Assembly: GCF_005280585.1 (NCBI RefSeq)
Contig: NZ_SZVO01000007.1
Location: forward strand, 62,001 to 126,000
Source of the DNA: Dyadobacter frigoris
Lineage (GTDB): Bacteria > Bacteroidota > Bacteroidia > Cytophagales > Spirosomataceae
Direction: 5' to 3'
DNA length: 64,000 nt
How positions within the stretch are numbered: position 1 is the stretch's first letter; the number at the start of each line of letters is the position of its first letter. The notes under the pieces were generated by a model that saw nothing but the letters and a program-made list of their open reading frames with translations, did not search any database and had not been told where the DNA came from. A program made the position numbers and the translations under genes. Shown one piece after another: positions 35,896-45,355 of the stretch.

Positions 35896-36876
35896 TTATT
35901 TGTATAAAACAGTTTTTACTGCTTCAACAACACGTTTTACATTTGGTAAAATCTCCTCAATAAGTGTTGGTGCATATGGAAGCGGAACATCGCGGTTTGT
36001 AACGCGGATTACCGGTGCATCCATATAATCAAATGCATTACGCTGGATATGGTAAGCAATTTCAGTCGAAATAGATGCCAGCGGCCAAGCTTCTTCAACA
36101 ACAACACAACGGTTTGTTTTCTTTACAGATTCAACAACGGTCGCATAATCGATAGGTTTAACACATCTTAAATCGATTAATTCTACGTCAATTCCTTCTT
36201 TTTCAAGTTGGATAATAGCCGGCATAACTACGCGCGAGATCATTTTACCAAAAGAAACAATGGTAACATCTTTTCCCTGACGTTTTACATCAGCTTTTCC
36301 TAATGGAATAAGATATTCCTCCTCAGGAACCATCATTTTATCGCCATACATCACTTCCGATTCCATGAAGATAACCGGGTTGTTGTCACGAATGGCTGAT
36401 TTCAAAAGTCCTTTTGCATCATACGGATTTGAAGGAATCACTACTTTCAAACCGGGCGTGTTAGCGAACCAGTTTTCAAAGTTTTGTGAGTGCTGAGCAC
36501 CCAGCTGACCTGCATTTCCAGTTGGTCCGCGGAATACGATAGGAGCACCGTACTGTCCGGCAGACATAGAAAGAATTTTCGCAGCGCTATTGATGATCTG
36601 ATCGATCGCAACCAACGAAAAGTTGAATGTCATAAATTCAATGATAGGACGAAGACCGTTTCCGGCTGCTCCAACCCCAATTCCTGCAAAACCCAATTCG
36701 GCGATCGGTGTATCAATCACACGTTCCGGTCCAAATTCATCAAGCATTCCCTGACTGGCTTTATAGGCGCCATTATATTCTGCAACTTCCTCGCCCATCA
36801 GGAATACACTTTGATCCCGGCGCATCTCTTCCGACATGGCGTCGCGAATGGCATCTCTAAATGCTATTTCTTTCAT
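35896..36876 (-). CDS. pdhB: Pyruvate dehydrogenase E1 component subunit beta
   Basis: A 326-aa transketolase-like protein with the E1-beta pattern: MKEIAFRDAIRDAMSEEM, MGEEVAEYNGAYKAS, DTPIAELGFAGIGVGAA, and the C-terminal ERFVV-like HPF-type domain near VIRVTNRDVPLPYAP. With E1-alpha it decarboxylates pyruvate via thiamine diphosphate. E1-alpha is not adjacent; in many Bacteroidota pdhA and pdhB are unlinked. A branched-chain 2-oxoacid substrate is less likely given the close fit to pyruvate E1-beta. Confidence 0.93.
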   Translation of the reverse strand: MKEIAFRDAIRDAMSEEMRRDQSVFLMGEEVAEYNGAYKASQGMLDEFGPERVIDTPIAELGFAGIGVGAAGNGLRPIIEFMTFNFSLVAIDQIINSAAKILSMSAGQYGAPIVFRGPTGNAGQLGAQHSQNFENWFANTPGLKVVIPSNPYDAKGLLKSAIRDNNPVIFMESEVMYGDKMMVPEEEYLIPLGKADVKRQGKDVTIVSFGKMISRVVMPAIIQLEKEGIDVELIDLRCVKPIDYATVVESVKKTNRCVVVEEAWPLASISTEIAYHIQRNAFDYMDAPVIRVTNRDVPLPYAPTLIEEILPNVKRVVEAVKTVLYK

Positions 36877-37099
36877 CCGTAATTTTATGATTATTTAATG
36901 TTCCGTGGTTCCCCACTGGGATGTTACCAGGCAAATTTGTCCAAAGAGGGTTAAATTCTGTAACGCTTGGTTTCATCAAAATAAGGTTATCAATACTGGT
37001 TTCGAAAATGATGTGGTAAAATTAGAGAAACAAGGCCAATTCTCAAATTGTTTAAACAACCATTATCAGAAAAGTAAAGATATATTACAATTTTAAGTC

Positions 37100-37975
37100 T
37101 CAATCCATTGGAATTACATCCACCTCAACGGATAATGTATGTTTGCCCGAACTGAAAATAATTCCTTTCAACGGCGGCACGTCACTGTAATCTCTTCCCC
37201 AGGCTGTAATAATATGACGCTCACCGGGAACAACATTGTTCGTCGGATCGAAATCGCACCAGCCATAGTCAGGAATAAAAACCGATATCCAGGCGTGTGA
37301 AGCATCCGATCCCTGCAACTTTTGCTTGCCCGGAGGCGGAAGCGTTTCCAGATATCCGCTCACATACCGCGCAGCAAAACCAAAGCTGCGGATACAGGCA
37401 ATCGCCAGATGCGAAAAATCCTGACAAACTCCTTTTTTCGCCGCCAGCACTTCTCTGATCGGCGTATGAATGGTTGTGAAATCAGGGACGAAATCAAATT
37501 CTGTGAATATTTTCCGGCTCAGCGCATGGACACATTCATAAAGTGGCCGGTCATCCTGAAAACAGTCTTCTGCAAAATGAATAATGGCCGGATCCCATTT
37601 GATAAGCGGACTTGGCAACAGATATTCCAGCAATGAAACTTTCAGCGAACGATCATGCATAAAACGTGCTCTCGCCTCAGCACAGGTAACGTCAGAACGG
37701 ATTGGCGCGCCGGTTGTTTCCGTCAAACATTCTACAATACTGGTCGTTTTTACCGTTAATTTTTTATGCGGTGAATGAAGCGAAAAGTAGTGCGTTGTAT
37801 TGCCAAAGTAATCTACGCGCTCCACAATTTCAGCGGGTGTAGGCGTTACTTCCATTGTAAAATCCTGACATAGCTGTTTTGGTAAAGTCCTTGGCGTAAG
37901 ACATACCAGACTATGATATGTGCTTACAGGCTCAACGTAGCGATATTCCGTTAAATGGGTCAGCTTATATTTCAT
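37100..37975 (-). CDS. Transglutaminase-like cysteine protease family protein
   Basis: A 291-aa cytoplasmic protein (no signal peptide). The N-terminal part is the bacterial transglutaminase-like N domain (YKLTHLTEYRYVEPVSTYHS), and the C-terminal part carries the Cys-His-Asp triad: KKGVCQDFSHLAIAC (Cys near 182), SHAWISVF (His near 226) and WCDFDPTNN (Asp near 241). It is the last gene of a three-gene operon and overlaps the ATP-grasp gene by 11 bp. In known cases this family lies with circularly permuted ATP-grasp/alpha-E proteins and is predicted to cut or transfer amide bonds in peptides. Activity is not proven. Confidence 0.9.
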   Translation of the reverse strand: MKYKLTHLTEYRYVEPVSTYHSLVCLTPRTLPKQLCQDFTMEVTPTPAEIVERVDYFGNTTHYFSLHSPHKKLTVKTTSIVECLTETTGAPIRSDVTCAEARARFMHDRSLKVSLLEYLLPSPLIKWDPAIIHFAEDCFQDDRPLYECVHALSRKIFTEFDFVPDFTTIHTPIREVLAAKKGVCQDFSHLAIACIRSFGFAARYVSGYLETLPPPGKQKLQGSDASHAWISVFIPDYGWCDFDPTNNVVPGERHIITAWGRDYSDVPPLKGIIFSSGKHTLSVEVDVIPMD

Positions 37976-40520
37976 CGTTCTCTATCGGTTTAAAAAACGA
38001 ATGTTGCATAATCGTATGGCTGAAATACATATTCGTCAGCGTCAGGGATACAGACGAAATTAATCCTGAAACCTCTGACATCAGATTAAATAATTCTTCT
38101 CTTTCCAGGGTAACCGGATCGTATTGGCTTAATGAAGGAATGCTGGCCAATTTTATCAATGTGGACGCTTTCAGAACAGATTTTTGTGCTTCATTAAGCC
38201 GTTCGCCAACTGTACTTGGCAAACAGTCCAGATTTACTTTTAATGAATCCAGCAAATAAACAATTGAATACGGCAATGTTTTTTCAAGCAAAACCATATC
38301 CAGCATCGCCTCAACACTTAACTGTGATTTATAAACCTGACGGTAATTCACAAGCAAATGATGATTGAGCAAAGTCGCCTCAATCAATTCATTTTCTACA
38401 TTTTCTTCATTTTTAACGCCAAAATTGGATTGGATAATACTAAGTCGGGAAAGTATCCGCTCAATGATTTTTCCCGTATCCAGTAGTAAAAAACTGTTGT
38501 CACGTGGCATCGTTTCGGAGATTACCCCTAAAAATGTCAGCATACTGTTGTACAACTTATCCAGCGTTTTCTGAATATTGCTGCTATTCATTACCGGAGC
38601 ATTTTTTAGCTCTAGGAAACTATTCTCAATCAGGTCAACAGTACGCCAGATCTCAATATTCCATTGATTTCTAACCGCTCCGATGGCATGTAAAAATGAT
38701 CCGATATTGGACGCTATGGAACCCGGCCGGTTTACATCCGAAGCCAGATTTATAATTTCGGTATAAGGTTTATTTAACAAATCCTGACTATCCTCACCAA
38801 GAAAACCCGGATAAGTGGAAGAAAGATGTGTCAGCGATTGAAGTAATATTTTGATGTGTTCCTGTTTGGAAGAGCCACCAAAATTTCTGTCCAGATTGAG
38901 CACGTTGATCACAATGTTCATAAACTTGATCACCGACATCGTACGCTCACAATAGCGTCCAACCCAAAAAAGATTTTCTGCACTGCGGCTTGGCAGCGAA
39001 ACCTGTTTGTTGAAGGCAGCCGTAGCAGGCAGCGTTATTTTTTCCTGCACCTGATCTGTTTTATCCGAAACCACCCAGGTATCTTTTGAAAGACCGCCAT
39101 ATTGGTTGGAAATAACAAAACGATCTTTTACCGGAGAACTTCGCGTCAGTCCGCCCTGCATCACATGGTATCCTTTTTCATCAGAAACCAGAAACGCACG
39201 GATGGCAGCGTAACGCGGTTCGATCAGACCATCTACCAGCGAAGGCGTCGTTGAAAGACTTACTTCTTCCTGCGCAATATATTCATGAGGCCGCTGGATC
39301 AGTGCCTTTTTTAGATCTTCTTTATCTTTTGGGGTAAGCAAACGACCATATACAGAGCGGAATTTAGATTTCCGGTTTGCTTTTTTAATGATTAGTTTGT
39401 CAATATTATTTAAAACAAAACTAAGCTCTCTTGGCTGTCCGCACCACCACGTAGCGACTGACGGCATAATTAAATCTTCACCCAAAAAGTATCGGCAAAT
39501 ATTATGCATGAAAGCCAGAAATGCATGGTTTTCCAAAACGCTGGTACCAGGCGGATTCAGCACTTTCACATTTCCTTTACGAATGGCATGAAGCAAACCC
39601 GGAACACCGAGACGCGAATCTTCACGAAGTTCCAAAGGATCACACCAGTCGTCATCAATACGGCGAATAATGACATCCACACGCTGTAAACCTTCAATCG
39701 ATTTCAGCCAGACATACCCGTCACGAACTAATAAATCATCACCTTGGGCCAAAGTATATCCTAAATAAGACGCCAGATAAGCGTGCTCAAAATAGGATTC
39801 ATTATTTGGTCCGGGCGTTAGATAAACGATGTTGGGTGCTTCTTTTGTTTTGCCTGATAACCTGGAAACTGTACTTTGGATGCTGTTAAAAAACGGCGAT
39901 AATTTGCTCACATACATGCCATCGGCAAGCTCCGGAAGCAGCTTGCTCATCACCACACGATTTTCCAAAGTATAACCAGATCCGGAAGGAGCCTGGGTGC
40001 GGTTATCCACGATCCACATCTGTCCGTCCGGGCCGCGCGCCATATCGGCTGCGTACAGCACCAGTTGATTCGGAGCCGGAAGTATTAGATCTGCACAGGG
40101 ACGAGAAAATCCTACATTGTCGAAAACAAGTTCCGCCGGAATGATCGCGTCCCTGACCAGATTTCTCGGACCATAAATATCACGAAGTATCAAATCAAGC
40201 AATAAGGCTCGCTGCTGCAATCCTTTTGCTATCGTGTTCCATTCTTTTTGTTCGATTAAAAAAGGAATCGGATCAAGCTGCCACGGACGATTCAATCCAT
40301 CAACACCTTCATAGACATTATAAGTAACCCCGTTTTCACGCAGTTTGTCAATAATTTCCTGATTCCTGTTTTTTAATTCGTCAATACCAAGTTTTTCAAG
40401 CGTAGCAAACAAAGCCTGCCAATGTGGTTTCACACGACCTCTTACATCCAGAATTTCATCGTACGAGTTCAACCCGCTGCGATATGATTGTAAAAGATTC
40501 ACGGAAGCTTCAGTAAGCAT
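37965..40520 (-). CDS. Circularly permuted ATP-grasp (type 2) fused to alpha-E domain
   Basis: An 851-aa two-domain protein. Residues from about 1 to 500 are a circularly permuted type 2 ATP-grasp ligase (the DUF404/DUF407 pair), with motifs such as VRDGYVWLKSIEGLQRVDVIIRR, DSRLGVPGLL and VLNPPGTSVLENHAF. From about residue 508 (LPSRSAENLFWVGRYCERT) it is an all-helical alpha-E domain (DUF403). In many bacteria these are two separate genes; here they are fused. Predicted function is ATP-dependent formation of an amide or peptide bond on an unknown substrate. Partner genes with transglutaminase folds lie on both sides. Confidence 0.92.
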   Translation of the reverse strand: MLTEASVNLLQSYRSGLNSYDEILDVRGRVKPHWQALFATLEKLGIDELKNRNQEIIDKLRENGVTYNVYEGVDGLNRPWQLDPIPFLIEQKEWNTIAKGLQQRALLLDLILRDIYGPRNLVRDAIIPAELVFDNVGFSRPCADLILPAPNQLVLYAADMARGPDGQMWIVDNRTQAPSGSGYTLENRVVMSKLLPELADGMYVSKLSPFFNSIQSTVSRLSGKTKEAPNIVYLTPGPNNESYFEHAYLASYLGYTLAQGDDLLVRDGYVWLKSIEGLQRVDVIIRRIDDDWCDPLELREDSRLGVPGLLHAIRKGNVKVLNPPGTSVLENHAFLAFMHNICRYFLGEDLIMPSVATWWCGQPRELSFVLNNIDKLIIKKANRKSKFRSVYGRLLTPKDKEDLKKALIQRPHEYIAQEEVSLSTTPSLVDGLIEPRYAAIRAFLVSDEKGYHVMQGGLTRSSPVKDRFVISNQYGGLSKDTWVVSDKTDQVQEKITLPATAAFNKQVSLPSRSAENLFWVGRYCERTMSVIKFMNIVINVLNLDRNFGGSSKQEHIKILLQSLTHLSSTYPGFLGEDSQDLLNKPYTEIINLASDVNRPGSIASNIGSFLHAIGAVRNQWNIEIWRTVDLIENSFLELKNAPVMNSSNIQKTLDKLYNSMLTFLGVISETMPRDNSFLLLDTGKIIERILSRLSIIQSNFGVKNEENVENELIEATLLNHHLLVNYRQVYKSQLSVEAMLDMVLLEKTLPYSIVYLLDSLKVNLDCLPSTVGERLNEAQKSVLKASTLIKLASIPSLSQYDPVTLEREELFNLMSEVSGLISSVSLTLTNMYFSHTIMQHSFFKPIENDEI

Positions 40521-40556
40521 AATAATTCAACTAAATAATTTATAAGAGGGTGCGAT

Positions 40557-43500
40557 TTATTTCGCTTTCCAGTATTTTCTTAAATCCAGTGTATTTGGAT
40601 ACTCCGGATCAATTAATTCAACCGGCGTATCACTTCTCAAATCCTTCTTCGTTTCCGCAACAAAACGGGAAACGGCTGGAGTTGATCTGTCCAGGATCGG
40701 AACTTCCTGGCCAAAAGAAGGCGTATGTCCAAAACCCTGGAATAAGCTGATCTTTCTTGATTCCGCTTCAAAACTGTTTACAGGATGTGTATCAAAACTA
40801 CGACCACCCGGGTGCGAAACAAAATACGTACAGCCGCCCAAAATACGGTTGTTCCAGGTATCCACTATATCAAAAACAAGCGGCGCATCTGCTCCGATCG
40901 TTGGATGTAATGCAGACGGCGGATTCCATGCTTTGTAACGAATTCCGGCTACAAATTCTCCTTTAATCCCCGAACTTCTCAATGGAACACGGCAACTGTT
41001 ACAAACCAGAATATGGCGACCTTCTATAAATCCGCTCACTTTTACCTGAATTCTTTCAAGGGAAGAATCTACGAAACGGGAAGTACCGGAGTTAGTTAAT
41101 TCTTCTCCCAGAACATGCCAAGGCTCGATACCAAGACGGATTTCAAGTTGAATGTTATCAACCGTAATGCCTCCATAAAAAGGAAAGCGGAATTCAAAGA
41201 ACGGGTCGAACCAGGAAATGTCAAAATGATAACCGGAATCTTTCAGGTCGTTCACGACATCAACCATATCCATATAAGCGAAATGAGGCAGCAGGAAACG
41301 GTCGTGTAATTCGGTACCCCAACGGATTAATTTATGTTTATAAGGTTCTTTCCAGAATTTGGCAATCAATGCGCGCACAAGCAATGTTTGAACCAAATTC
41401 ATGTGTTTGTGCGGCGGCATATCAAAGGCACGGAATTCTAAAATTCCCAATCGACCCGTCGAAGAATCCGGTGAATACAATTTATCCATGCAAAATTCCG
41501 AGCGGTGGGTATTACCGGTAATGTCTACCAGCAAATTCCTGAAAATACGGTCAACCATCCAGAAAGGAATTTCTTCACCATCCGGAATTTGTTCAAACGC
41601 AATTTCTACCTCATATAATTTTTCATCCCGACCTTCATCAATACGCGGTGCCTGACTTGTCGGGCCGATAAACGGACCGGCAAACAAATAACTAAGCGCC
41701 GGATGATGCTGCCAATAAGTGATCAAACTTCTTAACAAATCAGGACGACGGAGAATCGGACTATCAGCAGGTTTTGCACCTCCAATCGTTACGTGATTTC
41801 CTCCTCCCGTTCCGGTATGACGGCCGTCAACCATGAATTTGTCCGTACCCAATCGTGAGAAAAATGCCTCCTCGTACAAAGCACTGATGTTATCAACCAG
41901 TTCCGTCCAGTTTTTAGCCGGGTGAATATTTACTTCAATTACACCCGGATCCGGTGTAACGATAAGTTTTTGAACACGGTGATCCGAAGGCGAAGGATAT
42001 CCTTCGATCCGGATAGGCATCTGCAATTTCTCGGCAGTCGCCTCGATGGACGCCATCAGATCCAGATAATGTTCCAGATAATCCGTTGGCGGAAGATAAA
42101 CGTAAATTATCCCGTCACGTTCCTCTACGCAAAGTGCCGTTTTGATCATCGGCACTTCAAAAAGCAAAGCTTGTTCTGCCGCTTTTTCTTTCTTTACCTT
42201 TTTATCTTTTTCCTCGTCCTCATCTTCAATTACCTTATTATCGGGTGCAACATAAGCCGGCGAAACCGTTCCATATCTTGCCTCCACAACCGATTTATAT
42301 TCGCCTAATGGCGGCAAATCCTCAAACGGACTACGTTCAATTGGCTGCTCTCTTTTGTCTTTTGCAACTTCCGGCAAGGAATCAAGCGGAAGTCTGAAAC
42401 CGATCGCTGAATTTCCGGGAATCAGGAAACAGTTTTTACGACGGAACTCCCAGGCACAACTCACCCAGTTTTCGTCTTTTACATTATATTTCAAAGGCAA
42501 AACATATCCAGTCGGATTGTTCAGACCTTTTTGCAGTAATTGGGCTAGTGTTCTTCTTTCAATTGAATCTTTAAGATTAACCTGCAACGGATCAATATTG
42601 ACAGGCAATTTTCCTTCTTCCATCGCCCAATAAACCGGATCTTCATAAGCTGGTGTAATATTATTGGTGTCGATTCCTAAATATTTTGTCAGCTCGGTTG
42701 TGAAAATTTCTGCATCACGAAAAGTGTATTTTGTCTCACCTTCTTTCGCGACCAATGCATCATTTTTCCACATCGGCAAACCGTCATTTCTCCAATAAAG
42801 CGCATATTGCCAGCGAGGAAATAATTCGCCCGGATACCATTTCCCTTGTCCGAAATGAAGCAGGCCACCATGTGCAAACCGGTTTTTCAATCGTAATGCA
42901 AGATCATACGCCAGTTGTCTTTTCAAAGGACCGTCGGCAGCGGTATTCCATTCAGCACCTTCAAAGTCATCGATGGAAATAAAAGTAGGTTCACCACCCA
43001 TTGTCATCCGCACATCGCCATCCTGCAAATCTTTTTCCACATCGTGGCCGACCTGCATGATCTTATTCCATTGCTCCTCAGTATAAGGTTTGGTTACCCT
43101 TGGATCTTCGTGGATACGAAAAACGCTGTTATCGAATTCAAAACTTACTTCGCAAACATCCGTTGCTCCGGAAACCGGCGCGGCGCTGGCGTAATCAGGC
43201 GTACAGCAAAGTGGAATATGCCCTTCGCTGGCGAAAAGTCCGGAAGTTGGATCGAGGCCAATCCAGCCTGCACCAGGAATATAGGCTTCCGTCCAGGCGT
43301 GCAAATCTGTAAAATCTTTTTCCGGTCCAGAAGGTCCATCCAGCGATTTTATATCCGAAGTCAGCTGAACCAGATATCCTGAAACAAAACGTGCCGCAAT
43401 TCCTAAATGACGCAAAACCTGAACCAAAAGCCAGGCAGAATCACGGCAAGAGCCACTTTTTATCGTCAAAGTATCCTCGCATTGCTGCACACCAGCTTCC

Positions 43501-43988
43501 ATGCGAATATTATAACCGATCGAATTGAAAACCCGTTGGTTAAGGTAAACAAGAAAATCGGTCGTTTTGATATCATAATTTACCTTATTCTGCTCAATCC
43601 ATTCCATCAGCAACGGACCGGATTCTCTCGGTTCCAGATACGGCCCAAGTTCTTTTTTCAAAGACTGATCGTATTGGAAAGGAAACATATCAGCATATTC
43701 TTCAACAAAAAAGTCGAACGGATTGATTACCTGCAATTTGGCGATAACCTCCACTTCAACACTTAATTCTGTCGTTTTTTCCTGGAACACAACCCTTGCC
43801 TGGTAATTACCAAAAGGATCCTGCTGCCAGTTTATAAAATGATTTTCGGGCGTAATTTTAAATGAATATCCTTCAATGGCCGTACGGGAATGCGGCGCAG
43901 GACGTAATCTGAAAATATGCGGTGACAATGCAACACTCCTATCAAACTTGTACTTGGTCTTATGTGAAATAGCAACTTTTATAGCCAT
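40557..43988 (-). CDS. Transglutaminase-DUF2126 fusion protein
   Basis: An 1143-aa protein that heads the operon. The N-terminus (about residues 1-290) is a transglutaminase-like domain with its own triad: GSCRDSAWLLVQ (Cys near 180), DLHAWTEAYIPGAGW (His near 228) and GLDPTSGLF (Asp near 242). The remainder is DUF2126, thought to be related to glutamine synthetase-like amidoligases; it includes the GGGNHVTIGG loop. A charged spacer rich in Glu/Lys sits around residues 590-605. Together with the ATP-grasp and the second transglutaminase this is the known but uncharacterised peptide-modifying gene set. No signal peptide is seen. Confidence 0.92.
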   Translation of the reverse strand: MAIKVAISHKTKYKFDRSVALSPHIFRLRPAPHSRTAIEGYSFKITPENHFINWQQDPFGNYQARVVFQEKTTELSVEVEVIAKLQVINPFDFFVEEYADMFPFQYDQSLKKELGPYLEPRESGPLLMEWIEQNKVNYDIKTTDFLVYLNQRVFNSIGYNIRMEAGVQQCEDTLTIKSGSCRDSAWLLVQVLRHLGIAARFVSGYLVQLTSDIKSLDGPSGPEKDFTDLHAWTEAYIPGAGWIGLDPTSGLFASEGHIPLCCTPDYASAAPVSGATDVCEVSFEFDNSVFRIHEDPRVTKPYTEEQWNKIMQVGHDVEKDLQDGDVRMTMGGEPTFISIDDFEGAEWNTAADGPLKRQLAYDLALRLKNRFAHGGLLHFGQGKWYPGELFPRWQYALYWRNDGLPMWKNDALVAKEGETKYTFRDAEIFTTELTKYLGIDTNNITPAYEDPVYWAMEEGKLPVNIDPLQVNLKDSIERRTLAQLLQKGLNNPTGYVLPLKYNVKDENWVSCAWEFRRKNCFLIPGNSAIGFRLPLDSLPEVAKDKREQPIERSPFEDLPPLGEYKSVVEARYGTVSPAYVAPDNKVIEDEDEEKDKKVKKEKAAEQALLFEVPMIKTALCVEERDGIIYVYLPPTDYLEHYLDLMASIEATAEKLQMPIRIEGYPSPSDHRVQKLIVTPDPGVIEVNIHPAKNWTELVDNISALYEEAFFSRLGTDKFMVDGRHTGTGGGNHVTIGGAKPADSPILRRPDLLRSLITYWQHHPALSYLFAGPFIGPTSQAPRIDEGRDEKLYEVEIAFEQIPDGEEIPFWMVDRIFRNLLVDITGNTHRSEFCMDKLYSPDSSTGRLGILEFRAFDMPPHKHMNLVQTLLVRALIAKFWKEPYKHKLIRWGTELHDRFLLPHFAYMDMVDVVNDLKDSGYHFDISWFDPFFEFRFPFYGGITVDNIQLEIRLGIEPWHVLGEELTNSGTSRFVDSSLERIQVKVSGFIEGRHILVCNSCRVPLRSSGIKGEFVAGIRYKAWNPPSALHPTIGADAPLVFDIVDTWNNRILGGCTYFVSHPGGRSFDTHPVNSFEAESRKISLFQGFGHTPSFGQEVPILDRSTPAVSRFVAETKKDLRSDTPVELIDPEYPNTLDLRKYWKAK

Positions 43989-44406
43989 AATTGGAGAATT
44001 ACAATAAACTATGATAATTTGGCGGCAACGAATCTTCCTCGCTCTAAAAAAATGTATAATACGTATTTTTCAAAATATATTTCTACAAGAATTTACTTTA
44101 ACAAAATATCCTGCGAATACATTTTCAAAAGTATTCATTTTCTCAAACCGAACCCGAAGGTAAGAAGATAAACTACGAAATTGGCTGTCGGCAATCGGCT
44201 GTCGGCCAAAAAGTCGCTTTTTCTATGCTTGATAGCCAAAAGCCGACTGCCGACAGCCTCGCAAAAGAAATCTGGATATGATCTGATTTTCAACTAAAAG
44301 TTGCGTAATTCGCCATGGCTAATGTTCAATCCGAAAATAAATTTTCGGCGTGCATTTTCCAAATTCCCTTTTACCCTGAATTTAATATCAAATACATTTA
44401 TTTAAA
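43989..44406. other. 418-bp divergent intergenic region
   Basis: The region separates the DUF2126 gene from proC and must hold both promoters, although no clear TAnnTTTG box was found. Its centre contains the GC-richer palindromic repeat at 44183-44258. No small ORF with coding character or RNA gene is recognisable. Confidence 0.6.
44183..44258. repeat. Palindromic intergenic repeat (GGCTGTCGGC type)
   Basis: GGCTGTCGGCAATCGGCT (44183-44200) is matched by its inverted copy AGCCGACTGCCGACAGCC (44241-44258) at 17 of 18 positions, with a further partial direct copy GGCTGTCGGCC (44197-44207). The GC-rich hairpin stands out in AT-rich DNA and resembles a dispersed repeat element. Confidence 0.7.
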
Positions 44407-45210
44407 ATGAAAATTGCAATCATTGGCTGCGGAAACATGGGACTTGCCTTTGCCCGCGCATTCCTGAAATTTGATCTGGTTAAAAAAGAAGATTTTTTAC
44501 TGGTTGAAAAAGGTGAAGATCGTATGGAAAAGCTTAGCAGCTTCCAACCCGGCGTTATCACCGGAGTAATCGGACCGCAGATCGGGACATACGATCTGAT
44601 CATTTTATCCGTAAAACCACAGGATTTCCCGTCGGTTCAGGAAGCGTTACGCGCCGTAATTACACCAAATCAGGTTGTACTTTCCATCATGGCCGGTGTA
44701 ACGATCGCCAATATTCAAACGGTACTGGATCATAAAGCTGTGATCCGTGCGATGCCAAATACGCCAGCCATGCTCGGCATGGGTATCACGGCGTATACCG
44801 CTTCACCGGAAGTTGATATGACCCAGCTTCGCAAAGTCGAAAACCTGATCAATGCGACGGGCCGTTCTGTGTTTTTGGAAGAAGAAGAACAATTAAACGC
44901 CGTAACCGCATTAAGCGGCAGTGGACCGGCCTACTTTTTCTACGTAGTAAAAGCAATGATCGAAGCAGGAAAGAAAATGGGCTTCGAAGAATCCGTAGCC
45001 GCACTTTTGGTAAAACAAACAATGCTGGGTTCTTTCCATTTAATTAACACAGCCGACAAATCGCTGGACGAACTGATTAAAGCAGTTGCGTCAAAAGGCG
45101 GAACGACGGAAGCTGCTTTGAAACAATTTGAGGCTGGGAATTTGGATGAGACTTTGATTGGGGGGATTTTGGCTGCGCAGATGAGGTCGAAGGAGTTGTC
45201 GAAGGGGTGA
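44407..45210 (+). CDS. proC: Pyrroline-5-carboxylate reductase
   Basis: A 267-aa enzyme for the last step of proline synthesis. The N-terminal NAD(P) motif MKIAIIGCGNMGLAFARAF, the VLSIMAGVTIANI stretch, and the C-terminal signature LSGSGPAYFFYVVKAM with SKGGTTEAAL are all intact. It is a normal-length single gene. The DNA right after it changes to the AT-rich accessory zone. Confidence 0.97.
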   Translation: MKIAIIGCGNMGLAFARAFLKFDLVKKEDFLLVEKGEDRMEKLSSFQPGVITGVIGPQIGTYDLIILSVKPQDFPSVQEALRAVITPNQVVLSIMAGVTIANIQTVLDHKAVIRAMPNTPAMLGMGITAYTASPEVDMTQLRKVENLINATGRSVFLEEEEQLNAVTALSGSGPAYFFYVVKAMIEAGKKMGFEESVAALLVKQTMLGSFHLINTADKSLDELIKAVASKGGTTEAALKQFEAGNLDETLIGGILAAQMRSKELSKG

Positions 45211-45355
45211 GGGGGAGGTTTCAGGCATAACGCCAGAGTTGCAAATACTCTTGCCTGTTCAGATAAATATTAAAAGTACTACGCAAACTTCGCACATTGA
45301 AGAGTTGCGTAAGTTTAGCAGACACCCTTCGTAAATCAAAACCTCAAATAATATA

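Noticed and set aside
36905..37096. 63-aa plus-strand frame between pdhB and the transglutaminase gene
   Set aside because: It begins next to the pdhB start region and has no recognisable features or promoter; most likely the pdhB leader DNA read by chance.
42915..43382. 155-aa plus-strand frame inside the DUF2126 gene
   Set aside because: Antisense to a well-supported protein; no domain, no start signals, biased residue content.
45277..45312. Inverted-repeat-like ACGCAAACTTC...GAAGAGTTGCGT downstream of proC
   Set aside because: Pairing is imperfect and there is no T-run. A similar ACGCAAACTT string at about 29.4 kb is short enough to be chance.
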